55,266 nucleotides of DNA from Sulfurovum sp. (GTDB taxonomy: Bacteria > Campylobacterota > Campylobacteria > Campylobacterales > Sulfurovaceae). The stretch spans positions 1-55,266 of the forward strand of contig JAMORY010000015.1 in the NCBI GenBank assembly GCA_027063305.1, read 5' to 3'. The notes under the pieces are model-generated. The model made no database searches, had not been told where the DNA came from, and saw nothing but the letters and a program-made list of their open reading frames with translations. Below, one piece after another: positions 8,397-17,020 of the stretch (position 1 is the stretch's first letter; every line of letters starts with the position of its first letter). The position numbers and the translations under genes are program-made.

Positions 8397-9785
8397 ATGT
8401 TCAACCTGCTTCAAAAGATCGGGAAAGCGCTTATGACCCCTATTGCCGTACTGCCTGTTGCCGCACTGCTTCTAAGACTCGGTTTTGGAGATATCTTCGA
8501 CGGAACGGTCGCACTGGTGATGAAGAGTGCCGGAGAGGCTGTCTTTAGCAATCTCGATCTTCTTTTCGGGATCGGGATCGCTTACGGTCTGGCAAAGAAC
8601 AATGACGGTGCGGCGGCACTTAGCGGTGCGGTCGGTGTGCTCATTGCAAAAGCGGTCTATACAGGCATAGACAAAGAGGTGAACATGGGTGTCTTTGTCG
8701 GGATCATCATCGGTGTGATCGCCGGTACGCTCTACAACCGTTTCCATACGATCAAACTACCTGAGTTTCTGGGCTTCTTCGGAGGAAAGCGCTTCGTACC
8801 TATCGTCACTGCACTCTGTGCCATTATCGTCGGGATGCTGGCAGGATACTTCTGGCACTATGCCCAAAGCGGTATCGATGCCTTCTCCAATGCTATTATC
8901 GGACTGGGAGAAGTCGGAACATTCATCTACGGAACGCTCAATCGTCTACTCATCCCTCTTGGTCTGCATCATATTCTTAACTCCGTCTTCTGGTTCCAGC
9001 TGGGTGAATACATCTATCTCAAAGAGGGAACGGAAGTTATCGCCAACGGTGACCTTCACCGCTTCTTTGCAGGAGATCCGAGTGCGGGTATCTATATGTC
9101 TGGCTTCTATGTAGTCATGATGTTCGGACTGCCCGCTATGGCACTGGCGATCTGGATCACCACACCCAAGGCCTATAGAAAAAAAGCGGGTGCGATCCTT
9201 GCAGGTGTGGCGTTTACCTCTTTTCTTACTGGTATCACCGAGCCTCTTGAATTCCTCTTTCTCTTTGCAGCACCCGCACTTTTCGTACTGCATGCACTAT
9301 TGACCGGTCTGGCACTTGCCACAGCACAAGCACTCGATATTCATGCGGGGTTCGGCTTCTCCGCAGGTTTGATCGACTATATCATCAACTATAAACTTGC
9401 CACCCATCCGCTACGCATCATCCCTTTGGGGCTGCTCTTTGCCCTGCTCTATTTTAGCCTGAGCTACCTGCTCATACGCAAACTCCACTTGAACATTCTT
9501 GAAGTAGAGCTCAAAGAGCCTTCAAGTACACCCCCTGTAGAGACAGACAGTACCGCCGAAGCGTTTATTCGTGCATTAGGGGGCAAAGAGAATATTGTCC
9601 GTACCGATGCCTGCATTACCCGCTTGCGTATGGAGGTAAGAACAAGCAAAATATTAAGTGACGAAGCCTTTTTATCCCTTGGTGCAAAAGGAGTCATACG
9701 CCCGAATGAGCAGACTGTTCAGGTCGTACTCGGAGCAAAGGCTGAACAGATTGCCGAGTCGATCAGGGAGATCGTGGGGAAGTAA
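8397..9785 (+). CDS. nagE: PTS EIICB, N-acetylglucosamine type
   Basis: Start ATG 8397 follows AAAAGGAAAACGC. The product has 462 residues. The IIC permease domain spans about 1-370, with the family start FNLLQKIGKALMTPIAVLPVAA, LGLHHILNSVFWFQ and the substrate-site loop FLTGITEPLEFLFLF. A linker leads to a IIB domain (about 385-462) with phospho-Cys406 in DACITRLRMEVR. No IIA domain is fused, unlike E. coli NagE; a separate EIIA is at 12617-13087. The closest families are the GlcNAc and glucose permeases. NagA in the same block supports GlcNAc, but glucosamine or glucose cannot be excluded. Confidence 0.88.
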   Translation: MFNLLQKIGKALMTPIAVLPVAALLLRLGFGDIFDGTVALVMKSAGEAVFSNLDLLFGIGIAYGLAKNNDGAAALSGAVGVLIAKAVYTGIDKEVNMGVFVGIIIGVIAGTLYNRFHTIKLPEFLGFFGGKRFVPIVTALCAIIVGMLAGYFWHYAQSGIDAFSNAIIGLGEVGTFIYGTLNRLLIPLGLHHILNSVFWFQLGEYIYLKEGTEVIANGDLHRFFAGDPSAGIYMSGFYVVMMFGLPAMALAIWITTPKAYRKKAGAILAGVAFTSFLTGITEPLEFLFLFAAPALFVLHALLTGLALATAQALDIHAGFGFSAGLIDYIINYKLATHPLRIIPLGLLFALLYFSLSYLLIRKLHLNILEVELKEPSSTPPVETDSTAEAFIRALGGKENIVRTDACITRLRMEVRTSKILSDEAFLSLGAKGVIRPNEQTVQVVLGAKAEQIAESIREIVGK

Positions 9786-9900
9786 TGTATCAGTCGAAGT
9801 GATAAAAGAGATAATGCCTACAAATACCTGCTTCTTTATTTTTTTATTGTAGAATATAGGAAAATTTTTATCTATGTACCCAAAAGGCTATGCGATTTTC

Positions 9901-10821
9901 ATGAAAAAACTGATCTTATTTCTTTTCTTGTTCCTGTTTAACGGCTGTTCTGTTAATAACCTGATGACATGGATCAAACTCGATCGGGTAGAACAGATCA
10001 GTCACAATGCCTATATGACACACTACCGTGCCTACTTTCAGCGCGATGGTCTTCGTACGATCCGTCACGGAAAGAAGTATCTCTTCTTCTACAACAAGAA
10101 AAAAGGTGACCTTGCGATCCTTCTTCGTGACAAGCAACACTATAAGCTTTACAGTATCACTCATCCCAGTCCACTCAACACCTATCTGCCTTCCGACCGT
10201 AAGCATGGATACTATGCGACCATCAAGGCGTTGAAGAAGCGCGGATATAGACTTGCCTCTCCATCAACCTACGGATTTACCTACAGTGTTCAGGCCCAAC
10301 GCTATAAGGGTGTGCGTACCTATAGAGTAGATGTAAAGGATTACCGTAAGCTCATCTCCCTGTACAAAAAAGCCATACGCAACTACAATGCAAAATATGT
10401 ACGCCACATACGTACCAAGCTCCCCTCATACTTTATACGAAGCTATTACAACCGCTACAAAGCAAAAGCGAATAGTGCCAAAAAGAGAGCACAGCAGCTT
10501 CGTATCATTGCACAAAAGCTAGGGTGGATCAAACCTGAACGCAAAGAGGAGAAACGCAAGCAGCCATCCAAACAAGAGATAAAACAGACTTCGGAAGCTC
10601 AGAACGAGCCGCAGGAGATCAATACACCGCAAAAGACTGAAACCAAAGAGCCTCGCACCAGCCCGAAAAAAACACAGACCGCTTCTTTGAAAAAGAAAGA
10701 AGAGAGCCTGCTAGAGAACGGTTCGCTAGAGGAGCTCATTACAGCATACAAACAGAACGGAAGCCCTGAGTACAAAGCAAAGATCCTTGCACGTATCAAA
10801 GAGCTTCAGCACAAAAAGTAG
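9901..10821 (+). CDS. Hypothetical lipoprotein, basic
   Basis: Start ATG 9901 is chosen because it gives a clean signal peptide. Another ATG at 9874 would put polar residues ahead of it. The product has 306 residues. A hydrophobic stretch ends in a lipobox-like FLFNGC with Cys16. The mature part is rich in Tyr, Arg and Lys up to about residue 220. A Lys/Glu/Pro/Thr-rich linker (about 221-280) follows, and the chain ends in a short helical segment. I recognise no family. It follows nagE by 115 bp and faces the histidine kinase gene tail to tail. Confidence 0.7.
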   Translation: MKKLILFLFLFLFNGCSVNNLMTWIKLDRVEQISHNAYMTHYRAYFQRDGLRTIRHGKKYLFFYNKKKGDLAILLRDKQHYKLYSITHPSPLNTYLPSDRKHGYYATIKALKKRGYRLASPSTYGFTYSVQAQRYKGVRTYRVDVKDYRKLISLYKKAIRNYNAKYVRHIRTKLPSYFIRSYYNRYKAKANSAKKRAQQLRIIAQKLGWIKPERKEEKRKQPSKQEIKQTSEAQNEPQEINTPQKTETKEPRTSPKKTQTASLKKKEESLLENGSLEELITAYKQNGSPEYKAKILARIKELQHKK

Positions 10822-10828
10822 GTGTTGC

Positions 10829-11887
10829 CTACGCCTCCTCGACAATGATCTGTTTAAGATCAAGGATCATGATCGTCCCCAGTGATTCTTGACTGTCAAC
10901 ACTGATCTTGATCCCCAGTTCATCACACAACTTCTTTACGATATGAAGCCCGATACCGATACCGCGCTCTTGCTCTTTGTAGTAACGGTTGAATATCTTT
11001 GAGGGGTTCTTGATACCCTTTCCTGTATCTTGAATATAGAGGGTCGTCTCTTCCAAGTATAGACGGACCCTTCCGTTTTGTGCATTATACTTACTGGCAT
11101 TGCTTACAAGGTTGTCGATAATACGAACGAACGCCTCCTTATTGCATGAAAGGGAGACATCCATCTCCTCTACCGTATAGATGATATCGGGAAAAAGTGT
11201 TTGAAAATAGCGCATACGCTCATACAGAAGCGTATCGAGTGCAAAAACCTCGGTCTGTGTCGGGATACCTTTAAGGAATATCTGTAGGTTGTCCTGTAGG
11301 GCAAGAATGGTCTGGATGTTATGCTCCATCCGCTCGATCTTCTCACTCTCCCCCTTCTCCCGTTTCAGCAATTTCAGATTGATACGCAGTGAGCTGATAG
11401 GGGTATTGAGATCATGCAGAATATCTTTGACGAACTCTTCATTAAGCTGAAGCGCACGCTGAAGCGGACGCAGGGCATAGATGGCAAAGAGCAAGGAGAC
11501 TACCATGGCAAAGAGCGTATAGAAGATACTCTTTCGCATGACCTCGTTCTTAAGATGCTCCACATAGTGCAAGTAGCGTGCCTGAGGGTAAACGATCTTC
11601 ATCACGTAGCGGTCGACGGTAGGTACCTTGTAGTACCCGTAGAACTCTCCATGATCGTGTTGAAGGGTCTGAAGCGGCATATAGTCACGCTTCTCTACAA
11701 AGTCCGTCACCATACCGTTACACTCGACCTTATAGGCACAAAGCTTCATCTCCATCTGTATTCTATCGGCGATCTGCTGCTTCTTCTCATGGTACTCATT
11801 CCAAAAGTTCCACCCCAGAAGCACCTCAAGAAGTATGAAAAAGATAAAAAAGCTCTTTAAGAGAGACTCCCACTCATAGTTCTTCAA
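10829..11887 (-). CDS. Sensor histidine kinase
   Basis: The protein has 352 residues. Membrane segments at about 11-29 and 121-138 enclose a ~90-residue periplasmic sensor with two cysteines (Cys50, Cys56). The dimerisation helix carries phospho-His158 in ILHDLNTPISSL. The ATPase domain shows the N box DNLVSNASKYN, the G1 box DTGKGI and the G2 box GIGLHIVKKL. Its start lies 14 bp inside the regulator gene, so the pair is one unit. It is the last gene of the minus-strand series that includes lipase, fadL, fadD, nagA and EIIA. The signal is unknown. Confidence 0.92.
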   Translation of the reverse strand: MKNYEWESLLKSFFIFFILLEVLLGWNFWNEYHEKKQQIADRIQMEMKLCAYKVECNGMVTDFVEKRDYMPLQTLQHDHGEFYGYYKVPTVDRYVMKIVYPQARYLHYVEHLKNEVMRKSIFYTLFAMVVSLLFAIYALRPLQRALQLNEEFVKDILHDLNTPISSLRINLKLLKREKGESEKIERMEHNIQTILALQDNLQIFLKGIPTQTEVFALDTLLYERMRYFQTLFPDIIYTVEEMDVSLSCNKEAFVRIIDNLVSNASKYNAQNGRVRLYLEETTLYIQDTGKGIKNPSKIFNRYYKEQERGIGIGLHIVKKLCDELGIKISVDSQESLGTIMILDLKQIIVEEA

Positions 11888-12512
11888 GCATATACCCCTG
11901 TCCTCGGATATTACGTATCTCGATACCGAGCTTGTTCTTCAGTTTTGCCAGATTGACCCGTAGCGCATTGGCATTGGGGTTCTCAAGGCAGTCCATCAGC
12001 TGCATCGTATCGACCACTTTCCCTTTACGGGTGATCAACTCGTGGAAGAGCTGCTGCTGTACCTTCCCCAATGCGATCAGTTCAGCCCCTTTTCTGACCT
12101 CTCTGCGGTACGGATCATAGATCACATCCCCATAATGGACCATATTCTTATCCTGAGTATCGTACTTTACCTTGATACGCACCACAAGCTCTTCCGGATC
12201 GAAGGGTTTTTTGATGTAATCCTCCGCACCGATGTTGAATGCATGGGTAATGGAGTTGATATCAGTCAGTGCCGTAATGTAGATCACCGGTGTCTCGTCA
12301 CCAGACTCTTTAAGCGCTTTAAAAACATCAAAACCGTTCTCCTCGGGAACATTCACATCGAAGATATAGAGATCGTACTTCTTGGAGAAGGTCAGATCAT
12401 ACACCTCCACCCCCGTATAAGCGGTATCGACATGATACCCCTCATACTCAAGGTACTCCTTTAACGAATCGCTCAATATTCTGTCGTCTTCAAGTAAAAG
12501 TATATTCATCAT
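11874..12512 (-). CDS. OmpR-family response regulator
   Basis: The protein has 212 residues. The receiver domain has acidic residues in LLLEDDR, phospho-acceptor Asp52 in IFDVNVPEENG, Thr in YITALTD and Lys in KKPFDPEELV. The C-terminal winged helix (about 130-212) is compact and ends in IRNIRGQGYMLEEL. The Shine-Dalgarno sequence is weak. The start is 6 bp after the stop of the 32-residue membrane peptide, which suggests coupling. It should act with the kinase just downstream. Its targets may include this operon or nagE, but I could not find a matching operator. Confidence 0.9.
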   Translation of the reverse strand: MMNILLLEDDRILSDSLKEYLEYEGYHVDTAYTGVEVYDLTFSKKYDLYIFDVNVPEENGFDVFKALKESGDETPVIYITALTDINSITHAFNIGAEDYIKKPFDPEELVVRIKVKYDTQDKNMVHYGDVIYDPYRREVRKGAELIALGKVQQQLFHELITRKGKVVDTMQLMDCLENPNANALRVNLAKLKNKLGIEIRNIRGQGYMLEEL

Positions 12513-12518
12513 ACTCTG

Positions 12519-12617
12519 TTACTTTTTCTTCTTTGGGGAGATCAGTACAATAAATGTACCGACCAAGATAAGCGCATACAGCGCATAGTGATAAAACTCT
12601 CCGTCGCTAGGTTGCAT
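12519..12617 (-). CDS. Small membrane protein, 32 residues
   Basis: An ATG at 12617 overlaps the TAA stop of the EIIA gene by one base (TAATG). The frame runs for 32 codons to TAA, 6 bp before the response-regulator start. The product begins MQPSDGEFYHY, has one hydrophobic segment (about residues 12-27, ending GTFIVLIS) and ends PKKKK. A single membrane span with a basic C terminus is expected, with the tail in the cytoplasm. Packing between EIIA and the regulator with no spare bases, and the GAGGTGAAG ribosome-binding site, support real translation. I know no family for it. A link to the kinase or the PTS permease is inference from position. Confidence 0.65.
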   Translation of the reverse strand: MQPSDGEFYHYALYALILVGTFIVLISPKKKK

Positions 12618-13087
12618 TACTTCACCTCCATTATAAGATCTCCCTGTTTGACGATACACAGGTGTTTCTCTATCTCTTTAACATCACTCTCTTCAGTCAT
12701 GATCACAGGCGTGAGGGTCGATTTCGCATGTGCCTCAAGATAGGGAAGATCGACCTTGATGATCGCATCTCCCGCATTCACTTCGCTCCCCTCCTCCACA
12801 AGACGTTCAAACCCTTTCCCGTCCAAGGCGACCGTCTCAAGACCGATATGCACCATCACTTCAAGATCCTTGTCACTCTTGATACTAAAAGCATGATCTG
12901 TAGAGAATATCTTGGTGACCTTCCCGGATATTGGGGCACAGAAGGTATCCCCTGCCGGACGGACCGCCACCCCGTCCCCAACCATTTTCTGGGAAAATAC
13001 GGCATCGGGAACCTCACTGATATCGATCACCTGACCATCGACAGGCGAGAGTATCTCTCTTTGTTTTCTCTTGAACAATCCAAACAT
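12617..13087 (-). CDS. crr: PTS EIIA, glucose/GlcNAc family
   Basis: The protein has 156 residues and is very like E. coli EIIA(Glc). It has SPVDGQVIDISEVPDAVFS, then TDHAFSIKSD with His65 (the partner His of the family) and VMVHIGLETVALDG with phospho-acceptor His80, then DLPYLEAHAKSTLTPV. It starts with FGLFKRK, as stand-alone IIA proteins do. It should receive phosphate from the HPr-EI fusion and pass it to Cys406 of EIICB. Its ATG directly follows the nagA TAG. Confidence 0.93.
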   Translation of the reverse strand: MFGLFKRKQREILSPVDGQVIDISEVPDAVFSQKMVGDGVAVRPAGDTFCAPISGKVTKIFSTDHAFSIKSDKDLEVMVHIGLETVALDGKGFERLVEEGSEVNAGDAIIKVDLPYLEAHAKSTLTPVIMTEESDVKEIEKHLCIVKQGDLIMEVK

Positions 13088-14167
13088 CTATTGGCTCCTT
13101 TGATATTTCACCTCACCGGCGACAATTGTTGTTATAATACTGAAATCTTCATCAAATATCACTATATCCGCATTATATCCCTTTTGCAACCGTCCTTTGC
13201 GAAGTCCGAGCTTTTGTGCCGGAATCTTCGTGACAAGATCAACGACCTGCCAAAGAGAAAGCGCTGTATGCGTACGCATATGCCTCAATGCATCGTTCAT
13301 GCGTAGCACACTGCCCGCAAGGGTTCCATCATCCAGTACTGCCTTCCCCTCCAAGACAGATACCTGCTGCCCTCCAAGATCATAAGTACCCTCACGCATA
13401 CACCCCGCACGCATGGCATCGGTGATCAGCATCAAACGTACACCTTTCATCTTCCATGCAAGGCGTAGATGGTGCGGATGGGTATGGACCATATCTGCGA
13501 TCAGGTCACAGGTGACATCATCTCTATCGAAACACGCCCCTACCACACCCGGTTCCCGATGATGATAAGGGAGCATGGCATTGAACAGATGTGTCACATG
13601 GGAGACCCCCATATCGAATGCCTGCATACTCTGCGCATAGGTCGCTTCGGAGTGCCCAAGACTAAGAACGATCTGGGGATAGCGTGCCCGACACTCCCGT
13701 ATGAACGCTTCAGCCCCCGCCATCTCCGGTGCAAGGGTGATCATACGGACAATCTCATGATAGGGGGCTAGCCAAGAGAGGGTCGCCTCCTGAATATGTG
13801 CGGCATCCTGTGCTCCTTGTTTGGAGGGGTTGATAAAGGGGCCTTCAAGATGCACGCCGATGATCCTCGCCCCGCTGAGCGTATCTTTCACCTTAACGAC
13901 GGTCTCCAAAGCCGCTTCGATCTTCGTACGTGCCATGGTCATCGTCGTTGCCAAAAATGCCGTCGTTCCCGTACGAAGCAGTGTCGTAGAGATCGTTTCC
14001 AAGGCTTGGGGTGTTGCATCCATCACATCGGCACCTCCGCTACCGTGAATGTGAATATCGATAAATCCGGCACTCACATACGCCCCTTGCGCATCGATCA
14101 CTTCGGCTATGCCCTCCTGAGGCAACGTATCTCCCACAGAAACGATCTGTGAATCAAAAAGGATCAC
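13088..14167 (-). CDS. nagA: N-acetylglucosamine-6-phosphate deacetylase
   Basis: The protein removes acetate from GlcNAc-6-P, the product of the PTS permease. Metal and substrate motifs are present in order: GFIDIHIHGSGG, GVHLEGPFINP, LSLGHSEAT, HLFNAM, and ITDAM with the catalytic Asp. The coordinates use GTG 14167, giving 359 residues. However, the frame stays open and family-like upstream (KAIVNATLVTSEGIV), back to an ATC codon at 14224 that follows AAGGATAGGG. No ATG, GTG or TTG occurs in that stretch. The true start may therefore be the ATC, or a start codon has been lost. No nagB (glucosamine-6-P deaminase) is in the window. Confidence 0.92.
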   Translation of the reverse strand: MILFDSQIVSVGDTLPQEGIAEVIDAQGAYVSAGFIDIHIHGSGGADVMDATPQALETISTTLLRTGTTAFLATTMTMARTKIEAALETVVKVKDTLSGARIIGVHLEGPFINPSKQGAQDAAHIQEATLSWLAPYHEIVRMITLAPEMAGAEAFIRECRARYPQIVLSLGHSEATYAQSMQAFDMGVSHVTHLFNAMLPYHHREPGVVGACFDRDDVTCDLIADMVHTHPHHLRLAWKMKGVRLMLITDAMRAGCMREGTYDLGGQQVSVLEGKAVLDDGTLAGSVLRMNDALRHMRTHTALSLWQVVDLVTKIPAQKLGLRKGRLQKGYNADIVIFDEDFSIITTIVAGEVKYQRSQ

Positions 14168-14236
14168 GCTATTTGGAACGATCCCTTCGGAGGTGACTAG
14201 TGTGGCATTGACGATCGCTTTGATATCCCTATCCTT

Positions 14237-15802
14237 TTATCGTTGTTGGTTCTGAAGCTGCTCTTTAAGTACACGCTTCAGCACTTTTCCCGTTGCATTC
14301 TTCGGCAGACTTTCGACCACATAGAGATGCTTGGGTAGTTTATAGTTGGCAAGGTGTGCTCGCATATGTTTTTTCAGTGCCGCTTCATCCAACTTCTCTT
14401 CTCCCTCTTCCAGCTCGATATACGCTACGGGGATCTCTCCACTCTTCTCATCGGACACGCCGACCACCGCGGATGCGGCAACCCCGCTAAAACTATCGAT
14501 CACCTCTTCGATCTCTCTTGGGTAGATATTGATCCCTTTGGAGATGATCAGGTCTTTTTTTCTATCGACGATGAACAAGAAGCCCTCCTCGTCCATATAG
14601 CCCATATCTCCGGTTAACAACCAGCCGTTGATGATGGTCTCTGCGGTCGCTTCAGGACGTTGCCAGTATCCTTGCATCACATTGTCCCCTCGAACGATGA
14701 TATCGCCTATCTTACCACGAGGAAGCTCCTCCATCTCTTCATTGACGATCTTCATCTCATAGCCATAGAGCGCCGTACCGACCGACCCGACCTTCTGCTT
14801 CTTGAAGGTGTTCATACAGACTGCCGGACTTGCTTCGGAGAGTCCATATCCCTCAAGAAGGGTCGCTCGCTTGAACTTCTTTGCCATCGCATCGAGGGTC
14901 TTTTGCTGTAACGCAGCCGCTCCGGAGATAAATGCACGGATACGGTTGAACCACATAAAGTACCATGGAAGCTTCGCTTTTGCCAAGGCATTATAGACAT
15001 CGGGGATACCAAAAAAGACCGTAACACGTTTGAGAAGAACCTGCTTGAAGATATTGGAGAAGGGTTGAATAGAACGGATGATCACAATACTCGCTCCCAC
15101 ATAAAGCGGCAACATCACACCGATAGAGAAGGTAAAGGTGTGGAACATCGGCAAGAATACGATCGCTCTGTCTCGTGCAGTGACATTGATGGTTTTTCGT
15201 CCGGACTCTGTATTGGAAAGGACATTACGATAGCTTAGCATCGCCCCTTTGGGACGCCCTGTCGTTCCTGAAGTATAGATGATCACAGCGGTATCATCCA
15301 GCATACACGGTGTGGTCATATCCGTTGGAGTATCCACCGAAGCAAGAGAGGAGAAGCAAAGGTCGCCAGAACGTACAGGGGATGCCTCTTCCCCTTCCCA
15401 GATGATCTCTTTACACACTTCTCGCACCAAAGAGGCATCTGCCACACTGCGGTACTGCCATGAAGCGATCAGCAACGACGCGCCGCTATCTTTGAGAATA
15501 TAGCTGACCTCCTCCTCTTTTAAAAAGGTGTTGACAGGCACGATGATCGCACCGATCTTCGAGATAGCGAAGATACTGTAGACGAATTCCGGTGAGTTCC
15601 GTAACAAAAGCGCAACACGATCCCCCCGCTTCACCCCTTTCTGTACCAGTACGGAAGCAAGCTTATCCGCATGTGCCAGCACCTCCTTATAGGAGATCTT
15701 CTCATCATCCACCAAAAGGGCACTTTTGCGTCCTCTTTTTCGTGCATGGTGCACGATCATCTCATAGAAGGTACTAAAAGGGTAGTCCGTCCTAGAAGGC
15801 AT
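14237..15802 (-). CDS. fadD: Long-chain acyl-CoA ligase (AMP-binding)
   Basis: The protein has 521 residues. It has the AMP-binding P-loop IIYTSGTTGRPKGAMLSYRN, the adenine site EGYGLSEASP, the hinge LTGDMGYMDEEGF(LF)IVDRKKD with LIISKGINIYPREIEE, and the C-terminal catalytic Lys in PKNATGKVLKR. It activates a carboxylic acid as acyl-AMP and then acyl-CoA. The FadL-like porin and lipase next to it favour long-chain fatty acids. Its start overlaps the fadL-like gene by 11 bp, and its stop is 12 bp from the probable nagA start. No beta-oxidation genes are in the window, so the acyl-CoA may feed lipid synthesis instead. Confidence 0.9.
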   Translation of the reverse strand: MPSRTDYPFSTFYEMIVHHARKRGRKSALLVDDEKISYKEVLAHADKLASVLVQKGVKRGDRVALLLRNSPEFVYSIFAISKIGAIIVPVNTFLKEEEVSYILKDSGASLLIASWQYRSVADASLVREVCKEIIWEGEEASPVRSGDLCFSSLASVDTPTDMTTPCMLDDTAVIIYTSGTTGRPKGAMLSYRNVLSNTESGRKTINVTARDRAIVFLPMFHTFTFSIGVMLPLYVGASIVIIRSIQPFSNIFKQVLLKRVTVFFGIPDVYNALAKAKLPWYFMWFNRIRAFISGAAALQQKTLDAMAKKFKRATLLEGYGLSEASPAVCMNTFKKQKVGSVGTALYGYEMKIVNEEMEELPRGKIGDIIVRGDNVMQGYWQRPEATAETIINGWLLTGDMGYMDEEGFLFIVDRKKDLIISKGINIYPREIEEVIDSFSGVAASAVVGVSDEKSGEIPVAYIELEEGEEKLDEAALKKHMRAHLANYKLPKHLYVVESLPKNATGKVLKRVLKEQLQNQQR

Positions 15803-17009
15803 AGGAGATACCTACCGTTGTCAAATACGCACCTCCCCCGTCGAACGATCCGCCGTAAGAGAGCACTTCGTTCTCCGCCACTCCCGGTGTAAGAGAGCGG
15901 GACTCTTTACTATCCCAAAGAAACGCAGCACCCCAAGAGAGTGCTTCGGTCTGCTGATAGCGGAATCCCATACTGAAAATCTTCGCATCACTGTCAGGGA
16001 GTTCAAAACCAATGGTCTTATCGGGTACAGGGGTCTCATCCAGTGCGAACCCCATCATGAAAGTGATCTTGTTAAGCACCATCGTTGCTCCGATACGGAA
16101 CGTATTGGTATCTTTCCAGTGCTTATCGATAGGGTCGTCGAACTTCTCGACCAAAAGATCGTTCGCCAACGGCTCTCCATAGTTGAAGTCCAGATATTTA
16201 TAGCTTGACCAGTAGGTGCGCTCATAGTTGAACTCCAAGGTAAAGGTCTCATCCCATGTTTTCGAGATAGCGATGTTCAACGCCGCAGGCAGTGGTACGG
16301 TCACATCGGCACTATACTGTTTTCCAACATCCCCGAACCAGATATTCGCCTCTCCCTCCTCCTTAAGATCGATATTGGAACGATAGGTCACAGCGATATT
16401 GATATCATCGGTAGGACGATAGGTCATCGCGAGGTTATATCCAAACTCAAGGGTATCTCCTTCCATATGACGCTTCAGCGGAGCGATATCGCCACCGTCA
16501 CTCTTAACGACACCTTCACTATAGACCACACGTATCCCCCCACCGACGGCGAACTTCTCATTGACCTTATAGGAGAAAACAGGGTTGAGCTCAACGTTCT
16601 TAAGCGTGAACTCCTCGGCGTAGAGCTTCTGATAAGCAGTATCCCACCGCTTGGTCAGACCGCCCGGAACGGTCATACTCACTCCCCAACGCCAATTGCC
16701 TATCGGATTGGAGACATAGTGCATGGTCGGTGTAACGATATTCTCCTCTTCCGATTCACCCGAATAGGGCTCTATGAGCGTATAGGTCGTCGAAGGGAGA
16801 TGGATCAGCGTCAACGCTCCGTCAAAATACTGCTTATCACCCATGAACGCCATATTGGCAGGGTTGAAGTATGCCGTATCCGCTTCGGTCGTATGGGCGA
16901 CATATGCAGCCCCCAACGCCATGGAGTTCAATGACTGCTCCGGCAGTTTATAGGCACCTGCAACCGCCGCGCTTCCCAGTAGTGTCGTTAGTAGTAGTGT
17001 TCGTTTCAT
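15792..17009 (-). CDS. FadL/TodX-family outer-membrane transporter
   Basis: The protein has 405 residues. A signal peptide ends in AAVAGA (about residue 19) and is followed by the family N terminus: YKLPEQSLNSMALGAAYVA and then ADTAYFNPANMAF, the NPA hatch motif. The rest is beta-barrel-like and ends in aromatic SYAF, typical of outer-membrane insertion. The family takes long-chain fatty acids or other hydrophobic molecules across the outer membrane. A lipase is 11 bp upstream and an acyl-CoA ligase overlaps downstream, so fatty acids freed by the lipase are the likely substrate. Confidence 0.9.
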   Translation of the reverse strand: MKRTLLLTTLLGSAAVAGAYKLPEQSLNSMALGAAYVAHTTEADTAYFNPANMAFMGDKQYFDGALTLIHLPSTTYTLIEPYSGESEEENIVTPTMHYVSNPIGNWRWGVSMTVPGGLTKRWDTAYQKLYAEEFTLKNVELNPVFSYKVNEKFAVGGGIRVVYSEGVVKSDGGDIAPLKRHMEGDTLEFGYNLAMTYRPTDDINIAVTYRSNIDLKEEGEANIWFGDVGKQYSADVTVPLPAALNIAISKTWDETFTLEFNYERTYWSSYKYLDFNYGEPLANDLLVEKFDDPIDKHWKDTNTFRIGATMVLNKITFMMGFALDETPVPDKTIGFELPDSDAKIFSMGFRYQQTEALSWGAAFLWDSKESRSLTPGVAENEVLSYGGSFDGGGAYLTTVGISYAF

Positions 17010-17020
17010 CTCTTCTCCCC

